From Wuchereria bancrofti (taxonomy: Eukaryota; Nematoda; Chromadorea; Rhabditida; Onchocercidae), in assembly GCA_005281725.1 (NCBI GenBank), contig SSBO01000012.1, forward strand, positions 17,774,561 through 17,838,560: a stretch of DNA of 64,000 bases, in the 5' to 3' direction. Position numbers and translations under genes: made by a program. The stretch's first letter is position 1. Each line of letters starts with the position of its first letter. Below the pieces are notes generated by a model. It saw only the letters and a list, made by a program, of their open reading frames with translations, searched no databases and was not told the DNA's origin. Below, piece after piece: positions 11,398 to 24,145 of this stretch.

Positions 11398-13404
11398 GTT
11401 ATGCGTTTCGTTGTTCATTACTACCAAATATCAAGGGAAACATTTGTTTCAAAGCATCTACTGTGTGCAATGGCAAACACTGTATGAAAATTTCCTTTTG
11501 CACAACCAAGTAATAAATCTGTAAAAAAAAGTTGAACAAATGAAAAACAAAGGCAAGCAGCTTCCGTCCAAAGAAATACTTCTGACTTAAAAGTTTGTCA
11601 AAATTAAATCAAGATTTTGAAATGCCAAATGAGTTAGCAAAACAAGATTTGGAACGTTTTATTTTCGCATTATTTGGGACAATATGAAGATACTGTAAAA
11701 ACAAAAATAACACGAACCGATCATAACATTGCTAGCATAGTCTCGATTAATAAAAATTCGTGAAGCTCCCAATACAAATGGAAATAACTTCACAAAGAGA
11801 GTAATAAACTGTGGAAGTGAACAAAAAAAGTCAAACTGACACGAGAAAACAACGCTTCGTTGGCAAGTCTAGTGCAAAAATACCGAAACGGCAATGTAAA
11901 AATTTTGCCTACTATTCAATATATTCAAAATTCAAATCTGAACGTTATCATAAAACCGATGACATCGCACCACGAGAGGAATGACCAGAAGGAAATTAAA
12001 ACTTGTCGACCAAAGGTGCTTCATAGAGCTATAATGTTTTATCAATAAACAAGGAAAGAAAGTCAACGATTATTTGACAGAGTATTCTAGCACAATCTGA
12101 TTCGCGACAAAGCGTTTCATGAATCCAAAAAACTTGAAGGTTTCAAATTCAAATTCTTCTACTTCGGAGAGTGTCAGAACAGTTACTGTTTACCTAAATA
12201 GCAAAAAATTCGAAGGCGAGAATTCTGAATGATGTAGAAGACTTAGCAGTAAAATTTTTTTTTACATTGATTTGAGGGAGTTGGTGTTAACATTCTCGTA
12301 TAATAATAAGATGTATAATAAGATTCGAAACTGTCGTATACCTGATCCTTAATATCGAAAGGTGGACGAGATCTCCTTGCTATTCCTTTGATAATCCCAA
12401 CAAACATACACCTTTAAAAAATTACTAACTGTTTCAGATCTCCACTTTTCGAAAAAAAGGAAATGAAGGAAGTGTTCAGGTATTTCGGAAAAATATTGCT
12501 TGAAAAATTAAAGCACCAAATATTAATATAACTAATTCATATCTCATATTTAACGAAAAGTTATATCTCATAGATACCAGGAATATAAATGAACTGAAAA
12601 TAATATCGTTGCAATGACCGATTCATTGAAAATAAATGCTGAACCATCCGAAAATGTTGCAAGTACGTTAAAAAATCATCTATAAGATTTACGAAAACTA
12701 CGGTGCATAAATTCTTCTAGGCTGTTTAAAAAGACTATAAATTAATAGAAACAATTTTCGTTTAATCGCTAACTTAATAATTAATGATCTTAAAAGTTGA
12801 AGCAAAAATATGAAGAATTAGCACAAAGTACCATGCATTGACCACTCCATACATAAAAAGATGAAGCTCTAAAAAAAAAACTCCATACATAAAAGAAAAA
12901 CTCCATAAATAAAAAGAAAATATAATTCGCAGATTACTTTGCGAATTAATACCATTCAATACCATGAACGAAGTGATTTCGTGATCCCAAATCCATAACT
13001 GTGTTTGAACTAGAACTAATTGGAAGTCATATTCAAAACAATACTCTGATCAAACAAAATGTTTACAATGAATTATATTAACAATTTACTGAACTAACAT
13101 TGCCATTTGGAGTGAAGACTTAACTTCAGCTGCTGCAACACAATGATTGTTTCCTTCGATTTTTACTAACAGACTTGAATTCTTCCTCCTTTCCCCTGTC
13201 ACTTTTACTCCATTCCATCCGCTCTCTACATTTTATTCAGTTTATCACAAATTCCTTACTACCAACTTCCCATTAATTAAACAATTTATTTCTGATATCA
13301 TAAGTACCATAATACCATACTGACACCACCAGTACCATAAGTATAATACAGTACTTCCAATATGCTATGAAATGTAAAAACTCACCATCCATAATGTTCA
13401 TCAT
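11398..13404 (-). pseudogene. PLPP6-like phosphatase pseudogene
   Basis: A second copy of the gene at 24647-26635. Lesions read directly from the sequence: the serine codon before the FPSGH motif is TAA (near 11982); the splice donor of that exon is AT instead of GT; in the C3 motif the catalytic histidine codon is GAC (Asp) and the following aspartate codon is AAT (Asn); the GTAAGT donor of the third exon has lost four bases; exon 2 holds an insertion of about 75 bp made of repeated CTCCATACATAAA-like units (12844-12928); and the last exon has a one-base insertion. It cannot encode an active PAP2 enzyme. Confidence 0.9.
12844..12928. repeat. Short tandem expansion inside the phosphatase pseudogene
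   Basis: The motif CTCCATACATAAA occurs three times, imperfectly, separated by A-rich runs. The intact copy at 26151-26170 has it once. The expansion interrupts the coding frame of exon 2. Confidence 0.8.
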
Positions 13405-14077
13405 CTGATCAAACCATCTCTCACAACTCCCCTTGAATGCTCCGATATTATTCAAGAACAACAATCATCACTTGACAACCGTTGATTCCCCTGCTCACTC
13501 ATATAAGAAATGTAGTATGTTTGAACATGACTGTTGTACCAAATTTGTATTATTTATTAAAGAAAAAGTATAATACAGTACTAAAAATGTATTAACACAA
13601 TTTTAATAGTTAATCTCCTTTATATTTCTATACCTACTAATGTTGTCATATACAAGACGAAGGAATAAACAGTTAAGCTAATAAAAATAAAACGAGAAAA
13701 CTTCGCTTCAGGTTTAACTTCATGATTTGTTCCCCTAAAAAAAGTAGCTTTGACTAGGTGCGAAATTGACTTTTGTTAAAAAGATAAACAGCAGAGCTGG
13801 ATATACGTACTTATGTATAAGAAACCAGCAAATGACAAGCGTTGCACCAAACTTCATTATCGTTTAAACAGTACTATATACATACACGTACGAATACCAC
13901 TGGGATTTATAACAAATGTTTTGAAATCAAAACGCCTTAAACAATCACAAGAACTCATCAAAGACTTAAAGTCATCACCTCCGCAACTAATGATTTATTG
14001 AAAAAAAATCTATCGACAACCAAAAACCATTCTCGAGATGTAGTTGATATTTTACAAGATCAATTCGACAAAGGGAT

Positions 14078-16909
14078 TCAGTCCTTTTTCGAATGCTTCT
14101 TCAGATGTTTTTCTTTTATAAATGCAGCCATTGGATCATCAGCGTAAATTTTCGTCAATTTATAAGCTTCCATTTCAGCAAGTGTTGGAGCACTCCTAAA
14201 AATTTATATTTTTCTGTCTAATTCTTCTGATCTTATGCTTTCTTGACTACCAATTCTAACAAGCCCATCGAAGCATCTCCTAATTAGCATTCACCCGACT
14301 TACTCTGTGAGAAAACGACATGTTCTGAAAGCTAAATATTTTCTCATGTAAGAGAAGATAGTGAGGAAAATCACTTAAAATAACTCTTTTTACAGAAGTG
14401 GGAAAAATACCATCTGTAAACTTTCTTCGGTATCTTCCCATTCCTTATTGATCTTTTTAATTGCATGTTCAAATTCTTTCTTCCTTTCCTTCTTATCATT
14501 CGATGAAAATTCATGCAAACTTCTTTTCTTCAATTTTTATTTTTTAGACCTTTTTATTTTTTCCCTCCCTCTTTTTATCGTCTTCTTTTTTCACGTCTTC
14601 TGTCGTCACGCTTAACTGAACGCCCAAATACAATTTTTTTTAATAGCTTTGCAAAACTTTCAAGGATCATTAATGATAAAAAATCGAAATTAAACACTGA
14701 GATTTGTGTTTGTATTTACGTTTAGCAGTAAAAAACATATAAGATGCTAAGAATACTTTCTCAAGTTCATATTGTCATCCTTCTTCCCATTGTCTTTCTT
14801 CAGCATTCTCGGAGTCAAATGTGTCCGACGATGATTCACCATCAACAGAGGAATTTTCTTCCTCTTCTAGTTCCTTTCCCGATGTTATACCTGCAAAATT
14901 AAACGTTTATAAGTACTGACAAATTTGAAGATTGGCCAAACTTATTGGCTTTAATAACTAATCAAAACAGTACCAGTAATTTTTTTGCTTGACACTTGGA
15001 TCGATATTTGGGATCACGTTTCGCGGCAAAATGGCTCCTTCCAGAGTTGCTGCCTTTCTAGCTTTACCAGCTTCGCCACGGCAGTATGAATTCTTTATGA
15101 AAGAATGATAGCAAGTAAAACTCTACTCTCCAGATTTCCAGTAAGATCCCCAAACAGATTTGTGGTTATTCAAGTATCTAAACATAAATTACACTGGCCA
15201 ACTGATAAATTTACTCTTGTTTCTTATACGTTTATCAAAGATAATGGCTAAAATCTTATACATTATACAACTATACACTCCATGTTTTTTTAGGTACTTG
15301 AATATAATTTCTTAACAGAATAAGAAAAAATGATCTTACTTGTCCTCTTCATAACGGCTTAGTACCCCTCGTCGTTCCTTTACTACTTTTTCTTTTTTGT
15401 TATACTCCACATAATTTTCCGTTTGCGCTGACGCAATTCCTTCGGTGGTGCATGTAAATACTTCTAAAAATATTTTCAATATTTTAGCCATCGTTCTTCA
15501 TTCATTTCCATTCTTCTATCCGTAAATTACGAAGGAATTTCAAGAGTAAATAAAAGACGAAGAATGTCACTAAAGACTTAACTGGTAATAGAGATAATAT
15601 TTGAAGAGAACTGAAACCGATCAATCCCATACGAAAAGTAAGCCGAAGCTGCATCCCAGTGTAAATAACTTTATCCCAGTGTAAACGCTAAAAAGTTAGT
15701 GTTGACTTACTTCTCCACTATACTTTTCTAATAAATTGCTTTTGTGCTCTTCTTTCGCACTTAATTTTGTTGCTCAAACTCTTTTTCATTGCTTCCAGCT
15801 TTGTAGGCTCACCTAATGCGTGAACATCAATTCCTGCAATAGAGAAGCACGCAGCATTGAAACATTAAATTAATGAAAGCAGCTGAAAAGTGTCTAACCG
15901 AATTAATAAAAAGTAATAAATCATTTTTAAATCCTGATCAAAAGCAAACACTAACACTTGTACTTACTTATTCCTCAATAAAAGTGATTTAATCAAATTT
16001 AAACTTTTCTTCATGGATTTCTTGTGCATGCTGCAGTAATTATAATCGATGATTAATGTTTGTAATTAATCATGACTAGAAAAAACATAGAGCTCAAATG
16101 AAATCCGAAAGTTATAATACTCAGTGCTGCATGCTTCCTTATCTATCACACAAGATCTCAGTCCTCATGTCTTTTTGAAATAACAGTGCATTCCGTTTAA
16201 TGGAATACTAAATATGAAATAGAAAAATAAGGCCTAAGAAAAACGTAAGCTCAGTCATGGCTATACTATTTTCATATAAGAATTAGATATATCCTACTAC
16301 ACAAACTTTGACTTACAATTACTTTTCCTAATTACAAGAATAAGATAGGTGCACTAACCTTTACAACTAGCCTGCCATGCGAACACTTGTGCTTCATTAG
16401 CCTGTACTACTTCTCCTGTATAATGTATGAAATTCTCACCAGCAAATTTAACTGCTTCTTTCTCTTTTCCAGGTGCATTCTACAAAAATAATTTCAACAA
16501 AGTCGGAAAGTATAATTCGGAAAAAAAAAACCACATTTTACTTGAAATTGTGCTATAGAGCAGTTAAATCAGCAGGTACATACTACGGGTGCTTTACAAT
16601 TCTGGAATATGCGGGTTGATATCACGCCCTGTTACGACATCCACTGTTGCTGGAGCTATACCCAACTTTTGCTCTTCTTCCAAATCCTTCGAAAGACTTT
16701 TCATTTCAGTTTAAGATTAAAAAACTTCACGATCACTTGTTTATACCGCTTTTTTATTTATGATAACTTTCAAAAAAAATTTTAAAAAATGACAAGGTAC
16801 CTTCTGCCTCCTGTATTCATCTTTACTTTTCCGTTTCCTGCACATCGCCTATTCCAATTTTTTGCCGGAGCAGTTTCGATACAGGGATTTCTGAACCATT
16901 TGATGTCAT
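14078..16909 (-). pseudogene. SLU7 pseudogene lacking exons 3-7
   Basis: This corresponds to 27307-31593. Exons 8-15 and 1-2 are recognisable, but about 1.37 kb matching 29874-31240 is gone (junction near 16572-16574), removing the zinc knuckle and the conserved central exons. Other damage includes TGG to TAG at the tryptophan of the HPWYVP block in exon 2, a four-base deletion nearby, a two-base deletion in exon 1, two one-base deletions in exon 9 (poly-T tracts), and loss of roughly 36 bp from the start of the last exon. The start ATG is kept. No functional SLU7 can be made from it. Confidence 0.92.
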
Positions 16910-17606
16910 TCTTTTTTCCTTCTGAAACAATACATTTACTGTTGTCAAAAAATCACACTGTACTGTTTCGTTAAATTGAACTTTAGAACAGAAGATTTGT
17001 CCAGAATAGCTCCCAATAAAAATCTAGCCTCACCTAACTCTCCTCCAGAAACATTCCAGATAACTATCAAGGTATCTGCAACGAAAAGAGGCCAACCGTG
17101 AAGTACCACAAGGTAACTGCAAAACTGCCAGGTCAATGAATGCTGGTAGCACGCAAGTAAGTTTTCATCTCTTTACTTAAGATTGATTAAAAGTAGTGTT
17201 GTAGGTACAGCGTTGTCTTTGAGCAGTCTTTCAATAGTTTATCTACGATCACTTCTCAGCATGCGGCGCGAACGAACTGCGCAATGCAGTAGTGTTTGTA
17301 TGTTGGTTATAGTATTTTATCGTATATGCGACATGCACCGAACAGTATGAAGTGCCATGCCCTTTCACCGTACATTTCTATACTGATAACATAGGAGTTT
17401 ATGCTATATGGTCATTTTAGTTGGGTTATTAAAGTTTAGTTCGTACTTTTAGCTCAAAGAATTTCTTACGGTTTACAATACCCTAACAGATTCGTGTTTT
17501 CGGGCGTGCATCCGAGAATTCAACCATCATCAGCTAATTGAATCCGAAGCGGAATCAACAAATGTAATTTTTTCCTCATTCATATCTCCAACTTAGCAAT
17601 ATGCTT
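16910..17606. repeat. Near-identical copy of the SLU7 5' flank
   Basis: From about 16930 to 17560 the sequence matches 31615-32270 with only a handful of differences by eye, far closer than the coding parts of the same two copies. It includes a GC-rich stretch around GCATGCGGCGCGAACGAACT, which may be promoter sequence. Confidence 0.75.
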
Positions 17607-17836
17607 GATTATTTGAAGCACCTGCGAATTTAATGGGTAACATATCTTGGTTCATGGATAAGGAAGTTATTTTTTCTTTTTATATGTTATTTTTTTATTC
17701 AATTTGTGATTATTTGAAGCACCTGCGAATTTAATTTCCAGCAGCAATGATAAAGCCGAAGTCAGGTAACATATCTTGGTTCGTGGATAAGGAAGCATTT
17801 TCTGCTTGTGGTGCTCTGCCAGTTGTCTGTGATATG
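17607..17836. repeat. Tandem pair of deletion junctions with PGLS 3'-end pseudogene
   Basis: Two successive units each begin with GATTATTTGAAGCACCTGCG, which is sequence from just upstream of the small gene at 32322, and each is fused to the last exon of PGLS. The first unit (about 17609-17706) joins at AATTTAATG|GGTAAC and lacks most of the exon end. The second (from 17708) joins at AATTTAAT|TTCCAG and keeps the exon to its stop region, but has lost one base in the GGTGGCTC stretch, which shifts the C-terminal frame. The fusion removes the equivalent of roughly 32.33-40.16 kb: the small gene, EXOSC4, EXOSC2 and PGLS exons 1-4. Confidence 0.75.
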
Positions 17837-18339
17837 TTATTTTTTTATTTAATTTGTGTCTTTATCGGTGAGACAATTGATGTTTTTTCTTTTTAAAGCA
17901 GGTACTAGGCAGTACGATATTTGTGAAAGAATTCTTGGAAAGATTCTATTTTAATGCTGAAAATAATATTGATGTTTAATCACTGTTGATATTGATAGTC
18001 TGTTTTTATTTACTTTTCTATACGAGATGATTTTATTTGAAAGTTTTATTTTTCTGCACTAACATACACAATTTTATCTAAAAAAAACCACTTTTCAGAT
18101 TCTCTCAAAACAGGTCTCATCAAAAATTTTATTTTTTTCTTTCATCATATAATTTTTTGATGTTTTTTATTGAAAAAAAATTAATGAAGTCAATATGAAA
18201 AGGATTCGGAAAGTGAATTTTTAAAAAGCCATAAAAGGTACTTTTATTTGAAGTTGTCATGTATTTTAAAAGGTAATTCGCATGTGCTTCCTTTTAACCG
18301 CAGGACCTATGAGTACAGAGTATCAGTAATAAAGTATCT
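17707..18339. repeat. 633-bp exact overlap with 44915-45547
   Basis: By reading, the two stretches are identical, and both lie at n gaps. They are the same genomic sequence present twice in the window, so the contig ending at 18339 continues at 45548. Confidence 0.9.
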
Positions 18340-18340
18340 N
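18340..18340. other. Assembly gap (single n)
   Basis: End of the inserted secondary contig. The next 132 bases repeat 7058-7189 exactly. Confidence 0.95.
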
Positions 18341-19567
18341 GAATTGTAAAATGCTCTCTACACAATTCACTAATAAAATATTTGGACCAATAAATAAATA
18401 AATCCACCTGATAATGGATAAACAAACTTATATCTATTAGCATAAAATCCGAATATATATATATATATATATGCTGGAGAAACTGAGCAATCTTGCTGTA
18501 TTTACTTCCTTGTTAATATTCACCAGAAGACTAAGCTCATCTTCAGAAATTTTCAGTACTAGGAAAATAAGGTCATAAATATCTAGCGGATAAAATGTGT
18601 AAATACACTGATGTATTAAGGTGCATTAGTGTAAGCAATGGTATGTTCCTTTTATTTAAAGATTCAAAAAAAAAAAAAATAGTGTAGGAGTTGGCTACTG
18701 AGGACATAAGTTCAAGAGCTTCCTTATGCTTAAGTGAATGTTACTGATTCAAATAACTTTTACACGTGATTCTATAGTGCTTCCGGAATGAAGATAAGTA
18801 AAACGATGAACCTAAAAGAAACTATAAACTTGGGTGGAAAGAACAATACCAGACACTCTATTAAATGATGCAGCTGATAAACGGAAAAGCAATAAATGGA
18901 ACAAAGAAATGACATTGGACAGAGATTTTTGGGTTCAAAAGGAAAGGGAATGATAAGGAGTGAGGGAAATAAAGTGCTTAAGATGATTGCTAATAATCCA
19001 TTTATAGTTTTAATGTCTACACCAATAAACATAATGTATCAAGAAATTCACTCCAGAAAGTTAACCCCATCCTAAATTTTCTTCCAATACCTTAAAATGA
19101 CCGCATCGGCTCTTGCATACCGGCTACAATCCTCCCTTAACATTACTCTCTGAACTACGGTTCGTAGTGCTGAAAACAGCGTGTTGTGGTGGCAGAGACA
19201 TTATGCAACTGTGTGTTCTACTCATGTGTAGGTAGTGTGTTGAAGAGAAGGGTTTTCATTAAATATATTAGTAATTTAACTGGTAGGTTATATAATTGTA
19301 TTAGTAATTGGTGAGAAGAGTACTTTCGACAGTTAAATCTCATCTGTAGTGACTGTAGAGAGAACTTGCAGATTAAGCCGTCTTTCCCTTTTAATGTTCT
19401 GTACAGCCGAACAAATCTGTCCTGTATTTTTATTGCTCTTTGCAGCTATTAAGTCTCATAATCATTACAGTGATACAAATAGTCTTCGTGAATTTGGAAA
19501 ATGAAATAAGAGCCGGTTGGATCTACTGGCTTTATATTTTTAAACTGCGGTGAATTCTGGATGAAAA
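18341..19567. other. FBXO9 upstream region
   Basis: It starts with the exact repeat of 7058-7189 and continues with unique AT-rich sequence. No gene is recognised. The part nearest FBXO9 (about 19140-19560) should contain its promoter; no specific element can be named. Confidence 0.5.
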
Positions 19568-22500
19568 ATGTCGCTGGGAAGAGGGATAAAAGACTTGAAA
19601 GTTTTGAACGAAGAAAAGGATGAGGATGATTCCGATTCCGAGGTTATTTTTTTTTTTCATAATTTTAATTGTTCTGAGATATGCGTTATTGTTACATCAC
19701 GTTATTGTTACATCATTAAAACATCATGTTTATCTTAAACTAGGTGGATTTCGCATGCTCTGTTGTTTTCTCAATAATTTATTGTTTTAGAGTAATTTGG
19801 TTCCATTGTTCACAGAAGATGAGAAAAGTGAAGGTAATGATTGTCATGCTGGATCGGTTAACGTTCTACATTTTCAGAATTCTGCTGAAATAACGCTGTA
19901 TAATTTCAGGTTAATATGATATTGATTTGGCTTTAATGACTCAACTTGTTTTAATTTAGTTATAAATTGATCGCTTAATATTATTCTGTTGATGTAGAAT
20001 GAATTCTTTTTAATGAACTGAGCGGTATAATTTTAAATGAAGTGTGGTTTGATAAAATTCTTTTTCTCTTAATGTTTAGGAAGGAATGGAAATCAGAATT
20101 AGATTTTCGATTAAAGGAATCGAGTACGATATCAATGGAAACTAGAAACAGGAAAGAACAATCGCTGCACGATGCTGTAACTTTGTTTATTTGATATGTA
20201 CAGATATTATTAGTATGATATAGACAGTGTAGCTTGGCAGATGCGATTGCTAAATGTTTTTGATATTCATTTAGTGACTGATGATATTAATATTCAGTCA
20301 AGTGTGGACAGGACAATGTATGCTGTAAATCATTTCCTTCCTTTGAAATTGACTGGATCTCATTTGAAATTAATGATTCGTCAGAAAGTATGGTTATTAG
20401 ATAAATAACAAATAATAATAATAAACGATTTGAGACAACAAAGTTGTTCTTGGAAGGTGTAGACTACGAGAGACGAGGCGATATGTGGGAAGCAGTTCAA
20501 AGATACATGGGCGCTGTGCGTATGGTTCCGGATATTGAATCGAAATTGTACAAAGATCGTAGTTCATCGGTATTATAAATTTTTTCTGGCGCTGAATGTT
20601 ACCAGTATTTTCTTTTTCTATTTTTTTTTCTTGTTTTGTTTTTATAAATGTAATTCTGTCATTGCTAAGCAAATGACGTCGTTATCTCATTACTATTGTG
20701 AATGATTTCAGAACTCGATAGGGTCCAGTGGTCGCCAGCGTTCTCGTTCAAGATCTCATTATGGTCTCCATGATTTAGAAAAGGTTCTGCATAAACGATT
20801 GGTTGACAGCGGGAGATTTTTTGAACCAGAATTTCCGGGTAATGGTTTTAGTGAACACTTCCTTTTACTTTTCAATTTTCATTATCTGGTCTGAAAAAAG
20901 TTCGATGGGAACGAAGGATAGTCGTTAGTGATGTCTGGACGAATTTAACAAATATTCTGTTCAGGAAGATGGTTTAAAAATTTTGCTCTATAAAATAATG
21001 AAAAATATATTCAATCTTTTCATGATTTGTCGAAATTTCTCTTGATAGTGTTGTATAGCATTATTTAGATTATTAAAACTTCTCTGATTGTGCAAAATTT
21101 TAGCGAGATTTGTCATTTAGAATTTTACAAATGCGGTTTTATAGAATATACATATTCTTATTAGAAGTCGACGAAAGTAAATGATACTGCAGATGAACCT
21201 TGCCCAATTGCGCTTTTACCTGTGGAATTACTTTCCATACTGATACGGTACGTTGTCGGGAGCGAGCTTGACGTGTATTGTCTGGAATTGCTATCGATGA
21301 CTTCAGCTGGATTTTATCTTCTTGCACGGTATGCGTTGTTTTAGTGTTATATAAATGATTAATTTAAATTTAGGCTGTCCTCAAATTTGTTAGCTCGCAA
21401 ACATAGGTACCAATGTTTGACAGATGGTCTGATGGATGATGAGTTATTGTTATGGCATTTAGTGTTGTAAAAAAACCGTTGTGTTTAGTGATATGCGGGT
21501 TCTATGAAATTAATTTACTTCGTTCGGAACCACTATAAGAAATTATTGTGTAAAAACTGATATGAAGTTGTTATATATCTACTTTTAAATAAAGTTAGTA
21601 GTTATCCGTTTCTTCTCCTTGTAAACTTATCTTTTTCAAATTCATGTCTCCTTTACGAATGTTTTTTTAGTGACAGAGAACTGTGGCATGCAATATGTCG
21701 TCTAACTTTTGGCCCGAAATATGTTAACTCGGTTTCATACACCACTTCACTGAGTTGGCGTCAAATGTATATAACATATCCACATCCTTATCTGCACGGA
21801 GTTTACATTGGGAAAATGACATATCTTCGCAATGGAGAAGCATCTTTTCAAGTATTTCTGCTCTGTACATTCTAATAAATTCCTGTTCATTTTTTCCATC
21901 GCTCATTTTTCATTTTTTGTTCTTGCTCATATTATTTATAAAGATCACATTTAGTTGGATTTGTTGAAATTCTTTAGCAGGGATTCTCTTGGTACCTATT
22001 CAGGACCAATTTTACAAGCCTTGGCATATAGTCATCTATTATCGGATGCTGAGATTTTTTGCAGATGGTTATTATGTTTTCTTTTTGCTTTTACAGTGAA
22101 ATTGCAAACCTGTCAATGTAGCATACTTTTTTCAAGCTATTTATTGTTATGATCATTGTTCATATGAAACTGAAATGCACAGTTAAGGATAAAATACTTC
22201 TTTCCGATATTTAGGTACAGTTATTATGGTTGTCACATCTGAAGTGCCAGCACAAGTTGTGGGGCTTTTGAAATCAAAAACCCCTCGTTTAGCCGGAGTT
22301 CTTTTTGGTCATTACTGGATGGTGAATCAAGATCGTATAGCAGCACAGGTATCATTTCCTAAGCTTTGTGGATATATTTTCTATTTTTATTTAAATTTTC
22401 GGACTGATGTTCGGTATCAGTTTGTTGTAGGAGACAGCGACTTATATTTTTCTGTAAAAAAAAAATTTAGTTTCATCGTCACAATGAAAAATCGCTTCAA

Positions 22501-22847
22501 CGGACGCGACGTATCCACAAATCGCTTCACCCGTTCTTGCCCTATGAAGTAAGTTCAATTTTTATTTTAGAAGCAACATTTTTCTTGCATTTCAGTAACT
22601 GCCTATGTTATTCTTACAGATATTGGATCAAAAATTCGAAATGGAATTACGTTTTGGAGATGGAATGAAGCGACGAGCTCACTGTGTATTACAAATTTTT
22701 GAATATAATTGTACAGTAACTTATTTGGATGGTAAAGTGTCTTACAGTTGTCTAGATACAACTGATCATCAGGCATGTCCACCATTGTTTTTCAGTCGGG
22801 TAAGGAGCTATGCTGTTCCTGATGGTTGCGATGAAATTTTAGTTTGA
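19568..22847 (+). CDS. FBXO9: F-box only protein 9 homologue
   Basis: FBXO9 is a substrate-recognition subunit of SCF (Skp1-Cullin1-F-box) ubiquitin ligases. Eleven exons join in phase: 19568-19642, 19791-19909, 20080-20176, 20435-20569, 20712-20838, 21193-21328, 21671-21851, 22004-22067, 22215-22348, 22471-22548 and 22620-22847, giving 457 residues (human FBXO9 is about 447). Order of parts: acidic N-terminus; a TPR-like helical pair around residues 98-136 (LEGVDYERRGDMWEAVQRY); the F-box at about 186-230 (CPIALLPVELLSILIRYVVG ... GFYLLARDRELW); and the conserved C-terminal half with WRQMY, YLHGVYIGKMTYLR, PWHIVIYYRMLRFF, GVLFGHYW and PPLFFSRVRSY. The acceptors of exons 4 and 6 are weak, so those edges are less certain. 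The last exon is also found at 9564-9629. Confidence 0.92.
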
Positions 22848-24106
22848 AGGAAATAGTTTATTCGAAGTGATTATTCTGGTTTTGTTACTTTAAATTAGTT
22901 GATGAGTGATGTTAGGAACATATTAGCTGCACATCTAATATGGTGAAGTTATAACACTTATTTATTAGAAGGGATTATATTCGTAACAATGAGTAAAATG
23001 CATTGCTTACTAATAGCGTTAAGCTATAAATTTTAATACCATGGTGAGTTGATGTAGAATAGCCAACTTAAGTTTTTTACCGTATAGTTTCGCCAATTTT
23101 AAATGTTGGGGACATATGTTCACCATTTCACTTTGAATTTAGTGGTTATAACGACAACTCATCTCTTTCTTGGAGATAAGGGTCAGAAAATTTACTGTTT
23201 CATGAAACTTCATGCGAAGTGCGTGATTGGCTAAACATCATTATTTTTATAGCTGTTGAAATAGTATGTCATTTTGTTAAGAACTTGATACCAATATTTT
23301 TCCCAAAAATTTCAGTATTGCTTTCATCCATTGGTTCTTGATTTGTCAGTGATGGAATGCAAGTAAAGAAGAATCTAGGGACTTTTCTATAAGTTTCTCT
23401 TCCAATTCTCGATCTAAATGGTAACAAGTATTTGTCTTCATGAGATGAAAAAAGAGAACTTAAAAAAATGACTAAAGATTAGTTTCACAAAAAAAAAAAT
23501 TTTTTTTCGCTTCTTATTGCTCGAATATCATAGAGATTCATATACTAAATTGCACTTAGAATTACTTCGTTGTCCGTGTTGCAAACAGAAGACAATTGTA
23601 TACTCTCATACTCTTTTCCACTCGCAGAATCGGTTATCTGCATGAAACTTTTATTCTACCATAATAAGATCGGAATAGTGAAGATAAACCTACAAGTTTA
23701 TCGCATACGTTTTCCTTTAATTCATGAAGGAGAAAAAAAACTACACGCTTAATATTTCTTTATCCAGAAAGGGATTGGTTGTTATCCTGATGTTTTGTTC
23801 AATTTTTCCAATGATTGCAAGTAAAGGTGATACAGCGTGTGGCGTAGCCTAAAACAAGAGATTTCACTGGTTTTATTTGGGCTGCTTGTTGAAGATTTGG
23901 AAGTCACAGAAGTTTCGAGTTTTCAACAACTGAACCCAGGCAATTGGGGAATGAGTACTTCAGCTCAAAATATGAGATTAAAAACTAGGCTCGATTAAGG
24001 TTTCGGGGATGTAAAACCTGTCAATAACTGTAGTGGAGTCGAAAATTTGGTAAGATTAATAGTCTTTGGGAGAAATTTCTATTTCTTTGATCCTGGGGTA
24101 AGCCTA

Positions 24107-24145
<39 letters not shown>

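Noticed and set aside
7058..18472. Reading the 7058-7189 / 18341-18472 pair as a target-site duplication or LTR pair of a giant insertion
   Set aside because: The pair is 132 bp, exact, and lies at n gaps. The interval between is a diverged gene-containing copy, so an assembly overlap explains it better than transposition.
19813..19833. Alternative short FBXO9 exon 2 starting at an internal CACAG
   Set aside because: Reading straight through 19791-19909 is open and in phase with both neighbours, and needs no extra intron.
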